A stretch of DNA of 64,000 bases from the NCBI GenBank assembly GCA_011523515.1, contig WTGO01000074.1:62001-126000 (forward strand), read 5' to 3'. This DNA is from Chloroflexota bacterium. GTDB taxonomy: Bacteria; Chloroflexota; Anaerolineae; Aggregatilineales; Phototrophicaceae. Positions 55,212-63,747 of the stretch are shown here, piece after piece (positions within the stretch are counted from its first letter, which is position 1; each line of letters starts with the position of its first letter). Both the position numbers and the translations under genes were made by a program. The notes under the pieces were generated by a model that saw only the letters and a list, made by a program, of their open reading frames with translations, was not told where the DNA came from and ran no database searches.

Positions 55212-57326
55212 GTGCCTGCCAATAGCAGATGTTTGCAATGGTTTGCGGTAGCCTTGGTTTACATTTTCGGCTTCGGTGGCATGCTGGCCAGCGCTCAGTA
55301 CGAGCTGCGCATCGGCGTTATTGATCACCCCTCCGGATCCATGGTGACAGGCGCGCGCCTGGCGGCCGACCACATCAATGATGCGGGAGGCCTGGTCGGC
55401 GCGGATGGAACCGTCTTCCAATTGACGGTAGTCGATACGCCGCCTGATAACATGGAGATCGCCATCGCCAATATGAAGCAGGCCAGTGTATTCGCCGTTA
55501 TCGGGCCCGAGAGCGATGCCCTTGTGGCTAAGCATTTGCCTGGACTGCAAGGCATCCAAGTTCCCGTGTTTACACCCGCGACCAGCGATACAATATTGCT
55601 TGCGGATCACACGGGGCGAATCTATCGCAGCCGCGCAGCGGAAAATACGCAAATCAACGGTCTGGCGGATTATCTGGTGAATGCGCTGGCGATTCAGTCC
55701 ATTCACACGATCCAACTGGATATCGCCAGCACCGCAAGTCTGATCTCCTTTGCCAATGCGCTGGCTGAGTTTGGACTGCGCCCGTCGAATCTCGCTTTGG
55801 ACCAATCCCGCCTGAATCCGCAGGCAATTGGAGAGGCTGTCGTGCAGTCAGCGCCGGACGCGGTTGCCATCTTTGGTCCGCCCCGCCTGGCTGCTCAAGC
55901 CGTATTCCAGATCCGCGACTCAGGCTACGCCGGAGCACTGGTCTACAGCAGCGCGCATGAGCCGGATTTTGTCGAGCTCGTACCCTCTGATCTGCTACCC
56001 GGCCTAATCGGCGTCGCTACCTGGTCGCATACGCTTGATGACGCCGCCAGCCGCGAATTCACACGAGCTTATGCAGGTGCATTCGCCCGTCTGCCTGATG
56101 CCGTGGCCGCCGCCAGTTATGACGCCGTCACCTTGTTCGCGGTGGCGACCGCGCGCGGCGGTGAAATAACCAGCGCCCTGGCCGCTACCAGCGCGCTAAC
56201 CGCCGTACAAGGGACACTAAATCCAGCGGGCCTGTTGCCGGGCGAAACCAGCCGCAATTCCGCGGTCACTCGGTTTAACAAATACGGCGCGGCCAATGTC
56301 GTCGCTCGCTATCCCCACGAAATCGATATTGTTGAGCCGACGCGGGAGCCGGAGTTACGGCCTACAGCAGTACCCGCTATCGCCGCGCCGGCAACGACCG
56401 CGACACCAACCGGCTACCATCTTAGGATTACGCGCGAGTTTCTTAATGTTCGCAGCGGGCCTGGCACTGAATACGATATCATTGGGCAAGTAATCGAAGG
56501 CGCGCAAATGCGCATCCAGGGCGCGAATGTCGACCATAGTTGGGTGGTCATCGACTTTCGCGGCCAGAGCGGCTGGGTGGCGGCCTACCTGGCGGAAACG
56601 TTTGGCGACCGCAATCTTGTCCCGATCTTACAGCCGCCGGCGACCCCCACGCCCGAGCCGCCCCAAGAACCGGACTTGCTGGTTTTGAACGCGCAGCCCT
56701 CGCGACTTAACATCGGCCAGTCGACCACGCTATATGTCACCTTGCTTAACCAAGGCTTAAGCCCGGCAAGCAGGTTCGCGGTCGCGGGCACTTTTCAGCC
56801 GGGCGGTCAGTTTGCCGGCGTCAATCTGGCGGGCCTGGACGCCGGCCAGCAGACGACTGTGCAGCTACAGCCAAATCTCAACGGAACCTCCGGCCCGCAG
56901 TCGGCAGTCATCGTGGTTGATCTCAACCAGGAAGTATATGAAGGCGCCACCGGTGAATCAAACAATCAAGCCTATGTATTCAACTATATGGCTGATCGAC
57001 CGGTATTGGCGAGCGGCGCCTGGACCACTTCGGCCGGGTCCATCGATCTCGACGGCGATGCCAACGCCGATCTTGCCTGGAGCGGAAACGATCTGGTCGC
57101 GCTGGGCAACGCCGCCTTCGCGGCAATAGGCCAATTCTCAACGTTGAGCCAGACTCATTACGATGTAATCGCCGCTGTGCAAGCCAACGCTACTATCGTG
57201 GACGCGGGCCAACTTGCGAACAAGGTATACGCCCTGAAGACGGCGGATGGACATCGCGGCGCCATGCAAGTGACCGCGGTCGCGCGCAATGGCTCCATCA
57301 CCATCGAATATCGTATCTATCGTTGA
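55212..57326 (+). CDS. Secreted periplasmic-binding / SH3b / CARDB fusion protein
   Basis: The GTG at 55212 begins a signal peptide (VALVYIFGFGGMLASAQ). Residues about 28-370 resemble a type 1 periplasmic-binding fold (RIGVIDHPSGSMVTGARLAADHIND, FAVIGPESDALVAKHLPG, PVFTPATSDTIL). An SH3b domain follows near 400-460 (REFLNVRSGPGTEYDIIGQVIEGAQ...GQSGWVAAYL). The next part is a CARDB-like segment (PDLLVLNAQPSRLNIGQSTTLYVTLLNQG) and a C-terminal domain with SIDLDGDANADLAW. The set suggests a surface sensor or binding protein attached to wall glycan. No ABC partner genes are next to it. Confidence 0.8.
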   Translation: MPANSRCLQWFAVALVYIFGFGGMLASAQYELRIGVIDHPSGSMVTGARLAADHINDAGGLVGADGTVFQLTVVDTPPDNMEIAIANMKQASVFAVIGPESDALVAKHLPGLQGIQVPVFTPATSDTILLADHTGRIYRSRAAENTQINGLADYLVNALAIQSIHTIQLDIASTASLISFANALAEFGLRPSNLALDQSRLNPQAIGEAVVQSAPDAVAIFGPPRLAAQAVFQIRDSGYAGALVYSSAHEPDFVELVPSDLLPGLIGVATWSHTLDDAASREFTRAYAGAFARLPDAVAAASYDAVTLFAVATARGGEITSALAATSALTAVQGTLNPAGLLPGETSRNSAVTRFNKYGAANVVARYPHEIDIVEPTREPELRPTAVPAIAAPATTATPTGYHLRITREFLNVRSGPGTEYDIIGQVIEGAQMRIQGANVDHSWVVIDFRGQSGWVAAYLAETFGDRNLVPILQPPATPTPEPPQEPDLLVLNAQPSRLNIGQSTTLYVTLLNQGLSPASRFAVAGTFQPGGQFAGVNLAGLDAGQQTTVQLQPNLNGTSGPQSAVIVVDLNQEVYEGATGESNNQAYVFNYMADRPVLASGAWTTSAGSIDLDGDANADLAWSGNDLVALGNAAFAAIGQFSTLSQTHYDVIAAVQANATIVDAGQLANKVYALKTADGHRGAMQVTAVARNGSITIEYRIYR

Positions 57327-57340
57327 GACCGGACAGACAG

Positions 57341-58297
57341 CTAGACGTCGGTTAGAACAATGTCGACGAAAGTTGTGCGATACGCCTCTACTGTGACATC
57401 TTCGGCGAATGCTATCTGTCCCACGCTGTTGAGTACAACCACCTGATAATCGTCGGCGGGTAAGTCGCCGACTGTAAAGTTTTCGTCCCATACCGGATCG
57501 GAATTCACGATATCTCCCTCGTAACTGTACACGTCGCGGCTGACGTCATCTGAACGGACCGTTACGCGCCTGCCATATATCGGCTCGCCCGCCTGATCAC
57601 GAATTCTCCCGATTATCATGCCGCGATCAACGTAGTGCTGCAGCCAGAGCTCGGGATTGCGAGTCAGGCGATAATCATACGGGTCTTCGACGCGCACCTC
57701 AAAATGCAGGTGCGGCCCGATCGCAACGCCGCTCGAACCTGTATGTCCGATCAAGCTGAGATCATCGACCGGCTGGCCAGCTGCCACAGCCGCTTGCTCC
57801 AGGTGTCCGTACAAGGTGAACACTTGCCGCCCGGCCAGCGTCTCGACCGGATGCGCTACGATGACCACAAGTCCATAATAATCGAGCTGAGGACCGACCA
57901 GGCTCGCATCGTCTCTGCCGGCGAATACTACGACGCCGGACTTGGCGGCGTAGACTGGCGTATTGCGCGGATTGACGAATTCGACGCCCAAATGCACAGC
58001 GCGATACTGGTGCTGAGTGCTGCCATAGGGGTAGCTGCGGTCGACCCAGTGCGCCAAGCCGTCTGACAGCTTGATCGGGCGGTGAAGCACGTTGTGCTCT
58101 ACAGGAACAATCGAGTCGATGTCGGGAGCAGCCGGTGTAGCCGATGGCGTCTCCACCGCATCAGGGTCGGCGCCGGGCGTCACCTGCAAGCCGATTGCCC
58201 TATCCGTCTGGCTAGCCTCCTGGCTCTGCGCGGCCAGGTTCAACAACACCATTGCGAGCCCCAGAAAGAGGACTCGCAGGCGGAAATGCGATGGCAA
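57341..58297 (-). CDS. M23-family peptidase-like secreted protein
   Basis: The signal peptide is followed by an LytM/M23 fold: HLGVEFVNP (H102, E106), YGHLE and GPHLHFEVR. The usual first zinc site is HxGxD; here the aspartate is glutamate (E106), so zinc binding may be altered but not necessarily lost. A carboxypeptidase-regulatory-like beta domain follows (GRIRDQAGEPIYGRRVTVR). It would cut or bind peptidoglycan cross-links outside the membrane. The next gene, a lipoprotein, is on the same strand. Confidence 0.8.
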   Translation of the reverse strand: MPSHFRLRVLFLGLAMVLLNLAAQSQEASQTDRAIGLQVTPGADPDAVETPSATPAAPDIDSIVPVEHNVLHRPIKLSDGLAHWVDRSYPYGSTQHQYRAVHLGVEFVNPRNTPVYAAKSGVVVFAGRDDASLVGPQLDYYGLVVIVAHPVETLAGRQVFTLYGHLEQAAVAAGQPVDDLSLIGHTGSSGVAIGPHLHFEVRVEDPYDYRLTRNPELWLQHYVDRGMIIGRIRDQAGEPIYGRRVTVRSDDVSRDVYSYEGDIVNSDPVWDENFTVGDLPADDYQVVVLNSVGQIAFAEDVTVEAYRTTFVDIVLTDV

Positions 58298-58312
58298 TTT
58301 TTCGGTCTCCGG

Positions 58313-59032
58313 TCAGTTGCTTAGGATTTCAAAGGAAGTGCTGCCCAGCTCCAGTCCGTCTACAACCATAGTTGCCGAATAGCCCCCAGGAGTGAATGGG
58401 AAGTCCTCCGGCGTGGCAAAGAACCAGATGCATTCAAACGACTTCGAGTATGTGGATTGCCATCCCACATCATAAATCGGCACATCGCCACGAAACCAGT
58501 TAACTTGAAACGTCGCGCCGGCGCGCAGAGCTGTGACACGAGCCGTGACATAGATCTCTGGCACAGTTGGACTGAATTGTCGAACGGTTCCGCTTGAGCA
58601 GCCGCTATTCGAGTCGATGCCGGTGGCCGTAGTCAGATTCGAAACTTCCATCAACTGCGATTCCGACTCATCCTCCTCAGAGTAGTCCATCATGTCGTCT
58701 TCCAACGAACTACCCATGTCCTCAGCGCTTACGACTACGGCTTCCACTTCAGGAGTACCGGTGTAATTGGCTCGCAGGGTAGCGCCCAGCGCGGCATTGA
58801 CGACTGACAATTCGGCGACGCGCGTACTGGCGGCAACCACGGTCTCAACCGCCATATTGCTCTCGGCCGTCGCCGCCGCCCGAATCATGTCGCTCTCCGC
58901 GGCATACACTGTGAGATCGGCATCAATCGTCGCGACCGAATCGTTGGCCGCCAATGCGTTGCATCCTGCCAAGAATAGAATTGTGACCGCACCAATGCAT
59001 CGCCATCGAAATAGATTGAACACGGTCGTCAC
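58313..59032 (-). CDS. Lipoprotein of unknown function
   Basis: The 239-residue product has a lipoprotein signal (IGAVTILFLAGCNALA), so it should be membrane-anchored. The N-terminal half is low in complexity and Ala/Val/Glu-rich (STRVAELSVVNAALGATL). The C-terminal half is beta-rich (SPTVPEIYVTARVTALRAGATFQVNWFRGDVPIYDVGWQS). The start is GTG 59032, one of two near possibilities. Family not recognised. Confidence 0.65.
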   Translation of the reverse strand: MTTVFNLFRWRCIGAVTILFLAGCNALAANDSVATIDADLTVYAAESDMIRAAATAESNMAVETVVAASTRVAELSVVNAALGATLRANYTGTPEVEAVVVSAEDMGSSLEDDMMDYSEEDESESQLMEVSNLTTATGIDSNSGCSSGTVRQFSPTVPEIYVTARVTALRAGATFQVNWFRGDVPIYDVGWQSTYSKSFECIWFFATPEDFPFTPGGYSATMVVDGLELGSTSFEILSN

Positions 59033-59145
59033 GACGCAGCGCTTTCAACTCCGCGAGGCCGCGCCTCGCCAAAAGGCCATTATATCAAGACAGCATGGTC
59101 TTGGCATATTGGGATGGCTCTGGCCATAAGGGGCGGGCGGCGGGC

Positions 59146-59174
59146 TTGCCGCTCCTCTCCCGCTCTGATAAGAT
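59146..59174 (+). promoter_or_regulatory. Predicted promoter of the tRNA-Arg gene
   Basis: TTGCCG, a 17-base spacer and TAAGAT with an upstream TGA lie 11 bases before the mature tRNA. Confidence 0.55.
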
Positions 59175-59185
59175 CAATGAGTAGA

Positions 59186-59257
59186 GCCCCCGTAGCTCAG
59201 GGGATAGAGCGCTGGTTTCCGGAACCAGGCGCACAGGTTCGAATCCTGTCGGGGGTG
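59186..59257 (+). tRNA. tRNA-Arg (anticodon CCG)
   Basis: The cloverleaf has acceptor GCCCCCG/CGGGGGT, D arm AGCTCAGGGGATAGAGC, anticodon stem CTGGT/ACCAG around TTCCGGA and T arm ACAGG-TTCGAAT-CCTGT. Anticodon CCG reads CGG arginine codons. The discriminator is G. CCA is not encoded. Confidence 0.95.
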
Positions 59258-59314
59258 CTCCTTAATCAAACTTCCTGCACACGCTCCGATTTTGGGGCGG
59301 CCATGCCGTCCCGT

Positions 59315-60580
59315 TTACGCTTCCAGACGGGCGCGAAACTCGTTCATATTAATGACTGTCCTATTCAAGCGGGACTCTTCCGCGGCAAACGCCAGCAGAT
59401 GGCTCTCCAGGGATTCGCGCGCGGTTGTAACACTATCATCGGGTCTGCCCTGAATCGTATTGATGAAACTGCGGACTATGCCGTAGTCGCCGCCGCCGTG
59501 CCCGCTCTTGTCGCGAGCCACGACCGGCGCCTGTTCTATCTCGCCCGTCAGATGATGGTGAATACGAATTTCATGACCCCTTGACGAGAACTTGCCATAC
59601 AGAGTCGCTTTCGTGCCATCCCAGCGCATGGTGCGGCATTCCTCATCACCCTGTCCGTTCATCACCAGCGCGACCGTTGTCCCGTCGTTCATCTCCATAT
59701 TCACAGTTTGGTGATCGACGACATCGTTGTCGCAATGGTAGACGCAGCGACCGTACCAGCCGGTCTTCAGCGCTTCCAGCCGTCTTTCCCGCGATGGGAC
59801 GTAAGACACCGCATTCTGTGGCCACCCATCGTCATCTCGCGCGTAGAGCTTGGTCGCTTCGTACTTGCAGCTATCCGCCGCCGGACAGCCGTCTGTGCAG
59901 CGCAGCGTGGCGCCCTCCGGCGCATATTCAGGCCGAAAATGCGTCAAGCTGCCAAAGGAGCTGAGGTGCGCGACATCCTGCTGCAGAATCCACAGCAACA
60001 CGTCAAAGTCATGGCAGCATTTGCACAAGATCATGGGGCCGGATGTCTCAAGTTTCCGCCAATTGCCGCGCACGAAACTATGCGCCATGTGGTAGTAGAT
60101 CAGATTTTCGCGATGCGTGACACTGATGACGCGGCCAAGCGCGCCGGACTGGACGACATCACGCAAAGTCTGCCAGAATGGCGTATAACGCAATACGTGG
60201 CAAATCTGCAGTATCCGGCCCGTAGCTTCGGCTTGCTGCACCAAGCGAACATTCTCCTCCAGTGCCGGCGTCATCGGCTTCTCCAGGAGCACGTCATAGC
60301 CGAGCTCCAACATTTTCATCGTCGATTCAAAATGCTGACGATCCATGGTGCAGTTGATGATCGTCGCTGCCTTCGTCTCGCCAGATTCAAGCAGTGATTG
60401 CCAGTCGTGAAAGATCATATCAGGCGCAATATCATGACGCCCTATGAAGCGGTCACGCCGTAGGGCATCGGGTTCGGCGATGCCTACCACCTGCATTTCG
60501 TTCGGATGCTCCAGCGCGAAGTCGCCGTAGGCATTACCACGTCCACCGGCCCCAACGATGATCGTATCGATCGCGTCCAT
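59315..60580 (-). CDS. Gfo/Idh/MocA-family oxidoreductase
   Basis: Start is MDAIDTIIVGAGGRGNAYGDFAL (ATG 60580); the longer ORF in the track does not fit. The 421-residue protein has the N-terminal nucleotide-binding GAGGRG, VLLEKPMTPALEENVRLVQQAEATG, and ENLIYYHMAHSFVRGNW with MILCKCCHDFDVLLWIL. A cysteine-rich segment follows (CTDGCPAADSCKYEATK). It oxidises or reduces a sugar or cyclitol with NAD(P). The substrate is unknown. A 12-bp palindrome lies about 50 bases upstream. Confidence 0.85.
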   Translation of the reverse strand: MDAIDTIIVGAGGRGNAYGDFALEHPNEMQVVGIAEPDALRRDRFIGRHDIAPDMIFHDWQSLLESGETKAATIINCTMDRQHFESTMKMLELGYDVLLEKPMTPALEENVRLVQQAEATGRILQICHVLRYTPFWQTLRDVVQSGALGRVISVTHRENLIYYHMAHSFVRGNWRKLETSGPMILCKCCHDFDVLLWILQQDVAHLSSFGSLTHFRPEYAPEGATLRCTDGCPAADSCKYEATKLYARDDDGWPQNAVSYVPSRERRLEALKTGWYGRCVYHCDNDVVDHQTVNMEMNDGTTVALVMNGQGDEECRTMRWDGTKATLYGKFSSRGHEIRIHHHLTGEIEQAPVVARDKSGHGGGDYGIVRSFINTIQGRPDDSVTTARESLESHLLAFAAEESRLNRTVINMNEFRARLEA

Positions 60581-60628
60581 TTGTCCTGCCCTACCCGTAT
60601 CTACCTGCTGTTTCTGCAGTTTAACAAA

Positions 60629-60640
60629 TATTCGCGAATA
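60629..60640. promoter_or_regulatory. 12-bp palindrome upstream of the oxidoreductase gene
   Basis: TATTCGCGAATA is a perfect dyad 49 bases before the gene start. Sugar-metabolism genes are often controlled by LacI-type repressors at such sites, but no regulator gene is nearby, so this is only a candidate. Confidence 0.35.
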
Positions 60641-60762
60641 AGCCTGCGCGGCGCCCAGCAATTGCCAGTCTGCGCGCCCAACAATCAGGGGAGCGAGTCG
60701 CCCATACTGGCTGGTCATGCGTACCAATCTCATTCCTATCGTGGCGCAATTATGTCGAAGGC

Positions 60763-60771
60763 TGGTATACT
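60763..60771 (+). promoter_or_regulatory. Predicted extended -10 of the peptide ABC operon
   Basis: TGGTATACT lies 60 bases before the binding-protein ATG. No convincing -35 is present, as expected for an extended -10 promoter. Confidence 0.55.
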
Positions 60772-60830
60772 CACAACGCCTGATAAACAGAATCACCACT
60801 GTCAGCACCGTTAGAATACAGGAGCAGATC

Positions 60831-62561
60831 ATGCATAGATTACGTCGCGTCCTAATTGTACTCGTACTTGTCACGCTGTTTGCGGCCGGGGCAAGCGCGC
60901 AACAAGGCGGCATTTTGATTGGAACAAACTTCGGCGGGGACCCCACCACGATTAATCCCCTTCTCACCAACAACACGGTTGATCTTGCCCTGGTGGAATT
61001 CATGTTCCCCAGCCTCTATAACATCAACCCGGAGACACGGGCGCCGACGAAAGGCGGACGGAACGACCAGGACAATGGCCTCGCCCTGGATTGGACGATT
61101 TCCGATGACGGCTTGACCTACACCTTCACGCTGCGTGACGATGTCACCTGGAACGATGGCACGCCCGTTACCGCCCATGACTACGCCTACACCTTCGAGG
61201 CGCTGGCCAGTGGCGAGACCTCATCTCCCCGCGGCAGCGTCTTGCAGAGCGTTGAAAGCGTTGAAGCCGTTGACGATACCACCCTCATCGTCAACTTGAA
61301 GCTGGCTTCATGCCGCGCGCTCGACGAACTGGACGACTTCGGCATCTTGCCCAAGCACCATTTCGAGTCGCTGACCGGCGGCGATTTCGCGGAGATCGAC
61401 AATCTTGAATACAACAAGCATCCGGATGTCACCTCGGGCGTATTCAACTTCGGCGCCCTCATTGCCGATGAACAGACCAGCATGGTCCGCAACGACAACC
61501 ACTGGATGTCAGTCTCGCCGGAAGGCTATATCATTCGCAACGTGCCTGACCAGTTGGTCGGCATTGAGCAATTCCTTGCTGGCGAGGTCAATTCGGTCGG
61601 TACCGCCGGCTCCGCATCGGTTCCCGCCGTGCGAATGCAAGAATTCCGCGAGCGTGCGGAAGCGGGGGAATTCCAAGTGTATGAATATGTCGATGATGGC
61701 TTGACCTTTGTCGGATTCAACCTCGCCGATCGCACCAACCCGACTGACGGCCTGGACGAAGACGGCAATCCTGTCGACCAGGGCAAGCACACGCTCTTCG
61801 GCGACATTCGCGTCCGCCAGGCGCTTGCGCAGGCGGTGAACTATGACGATATTATCCAAGGTGCCGCCGAGGGCGAGGGCGTCCAGGTTAACAGCTTCGG
61901 CACACCTGCGCTTTGGGGATATGACTCCAGTATCGAACCTTGGGAATACAATCCCGAAGCCGCCGTTGCGCTGCTCGCCGAGGCCGGATTCGTCGATCAC
62001 GATGACGACGCCAGCACGCCCCTGGTCGCCACCGAAGACGCGCTCTATGCCGAGCCCGGCAGCGAGTTCGCCTTTGAGCTGCTGACGAACTCCGGCAACC
62101 TCGTGCGTGAGGCCGCCGGCACTGTCATTCAGGACCAGCTTGGCCAGATCGGCATCGCCGTCGACTTCCAGACGATTGAGTTCGGCCCATTGGTGACCTT
62201 CCTGCTCGGCCAAGACTTTGACGCCATCATGATTGGCTTCACCAATCTTGCTCAGGATACCGATGCGCGCAACGTCTTCACGCCCGTTGGCGACACCGTA
62301 GGCGGCGGCTTCAATTTCGTCTCCTACAGCAATGACCGCGTCACCGAACTCTACGACGAAGCGCTGTCACTGCCTGGTTGCGACTTCCACGAACGTCAGG
62401 CCCTATATCACGAAATCAGTCGCATTCTGCACGATGACGTGCCGTGGTGGTGGCTCTTCGCGCCCTTCTCGATGTACGCCGAAGCCAATTCAGTCCAGAA
62501 TTGGCTTCCTTACGCCGAGACGCGTTACGCCAATATGGCCGAAATTGCCATAAGCCCGTAA
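60831..62561 (+). CDS. Peptide ABC transporter substrate-binding protein (family 5)
   Basis: Start is MHRLRRVLIVLVLVTLFAAGASAQ (ATG 60831) with AGGAG six bases upstream; the ORF track starts too early. The 576-residue protein has the DppA/OppA pattern (DPTTINPLLTNNTVDLALVEFMFPSLYNI, TFTLRDDVTWNDGTPVTAHDYAYTFEAL, RVRQALAQAVNYDDIIQG). It binds oligopeptides or similar solutes outside the membrane. A strong intrinsic terminator follows before the permease gene, which should make the binding protein more abundant than the permeases. Confidence 0.92.
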   Translation: MHRLRRVLIVLVLVTLFAAGASAQQGGILIGTNFGGDPTTINPLLTNNTVDLALVEFMFPSLYNINPETRAPTKGGRNDQDNGLALDWTISDDGLTYTFTLRDDVTWNDGTPVTAHDYAYTFEALASGETSSPRGSVLQSVESVEAVDDTTLIVNLKLASCRALDELDDFGILPKHHFESLTGGDFAEIDNLEYNKHPDVTSGVFNFGALIADEQTSMVRNDNHWMSVSPEGYIIRNVPDQLVGIEQFLAGEVNSVGTAGSASVPAVRMQEFRERAEAGEFQVYEYVDDGLTFVGFNLADRTNPTDGLDEDGNPVDQGKHTLFGDIRVRQALAQAVNYDDIIQGAAEGEGVQVNSFGTPALWGYDSSIEPWEYNPEAAVALLAEAGFVDHDDDASTPLVATEDALYAEPGSEFAFELLTNSGNLVREAAGTVIQDQLGQIGIAVDFQTIEFGPLVTFLLGQDFDAIMIGFTNLAQDTDARNVFTPVGDTVGGGFNFVSYSNDRVTELYDEALSLPGCDFHERQALYHEISRILHDDVPWWWLFAPFSMYAEANSVQNWLPYAETRYANMAEIAISP

Positions 62562-62582
62562 GGCGCTATAGTAGTCTTTTAC

Positions 62583-62621
62583 AAGAACGTGCCGGCCACG
62601 CGCCGGCGCGTTCTTTCTTTT
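62583..62621 (+). terminator. Intrinsic terminator between binding protein and permease
   Basis: AAGAACGTGCCGGC and GCCGGCGCGTTCTT form a 14-bp stem (one T-G wobble) with a 5-base loop, followed by TCTTTT. It can act as a partial attenuator inside the operon. Confidence 0.85.
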
Positions 62622-62655
62622 GCCCGAGCCTGTTGCCTAAATTACCTGTACTGCG

Positions 62656-63738
62656 ATGATCAAATACATTACTCGCCGTCTCATTCAATCAATCCCCACA
62701 TTTTTTGGCATTACCTTACTTTCGTATTTGCTGCTCTGGTTGGCGCCGGGAAGTATCGTCGAGCGGCTCTACCTGGCGCCGAACATCAAGGCGGAAACGC
62801 GCGCCCGCCTGGCGATGCAGCTGGGCATAGACGACCCCTTCCATATCCAATACTTGCGCTGGCTGACGGGCGACGACTGGCTCCGCTGGGATTCTGACGG
62901 CGACGGCGTCGCCGACCGGGCCTTTGAATTGCTCACGCCACTGGACGAAGACGGTGACGGCGTCCCCGAACCGCCGGGGGATAACTATGGCATCCTGCGC
63001 GGCGACTTTGGGCGTTCCTTCGTAAAAAAGCAGCCTGTCATGGATGTATTTGTGGCGAACCTGCCGGCCACGCTCGAGCTCGGCATCGCGGCAATACTGA
63101 CTTCGCTAGTCATCGGCATACCGGTCGGCGTCGTCTCCGCCGTCACTCGCGGCCGCCTGTTTGACAATACTTCCCGTGTCATGGCCGTCATCTTCGACGC
63201 CATTCCCAATTTCTGGCTGGGCTACATCTTGCTCTTTGTGTTTGCGGTCTGGCTGGATTTAGTGCCAATTGGCGGGCGCTGCGTCCCCAATCTCTACGGC
63301 ATTTGCCCGCCCTTCTTCGAGCGAATGTCCTATCTGATCCTGCCAACTTTCGTTTTGGCGGCCGGTTTGATCGCCCTCTTCTCACGCTACATTCGCACAT
63401 CGACGCTCGAAGTGCTGAGCCAAGACTACATCCGTACCGCGTACGCCAAAGGGCTGTCGCCGCCCATCGTTAACTTTCGCCACGCCATGCGCAATGCCTT
63501 GATGCCGGTGGCCACCTTGCTGGGGCCAATCATCACAAATGTCTGGGCCGGCGCCATTGTCATCGAAACGGTCTTTGCCTGGCCCGGCGTCGGCCGCATC
63601 GCATTCACCTCCGCCATTCAACAGGATTATCCGGTCGTTATGGGCATCGTCATCTTCGCGTCGCTGGGCACGATAATCGGCTTTCTGCTTTCCGATGTCC
63701 TCTATGTGCTGATCGACCCCCGCATTCGGCTGGATTAG
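62656..63738 (+). CDS. Peptide ABC transporter permease (DppB/OppB-like) with DxDxDG insertion
   Basis: The 360-residue permease starts MIKYITRRLIQSIPTFFGITLLSYLLLWL and ends with the EAA-type loop (DYIRTAYAKGLSPPIVNFRHAMRNALMPV) and IVIETVFAWPGVGRIAF, as in DppB. The first outer loop carries an unusual insertion with two acidic repeats, DSDGDGVAD (79-87) and DEDGDGVPE (97-105), which resemble calcium-binding DxDxDG loops. It pairs with the downstream DppC-like protein. Confidence 0.93.
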   Translation: MIKYITRRLIQSIPTFFGITLLSYLLLWLAPGSIVERLYLAPNIKAETRARLAMQLGIDDPFHIQYLRWLTGDDWLRWDSDGDGVADRAFELLTPLDEDGDGVPEPPGDNYGILRGDFGRSFVKKQPVMDVFVANLPATLELGIAAILTSLVIGIPVGVVSAVTRGRLFDNTSRVMAVIFDAIPNFWLGYILLFVFAVWLDLVPIGGRCVPNLYGICPPFFERMSYLILPTFVLAAGLIALFSRYIRTSTLEVLSQDYIRTAYAKGLSPPIVNFRHAMRNALMPVATLLGPIITNVWAGAIVIETVFAWPGVGRIAFTSAIQQDYPVVMGIVIFASLGTIIGFLLSDVLYVLIDPRIRLD

Positions 63739-63747
63739 GAGCGCGCG

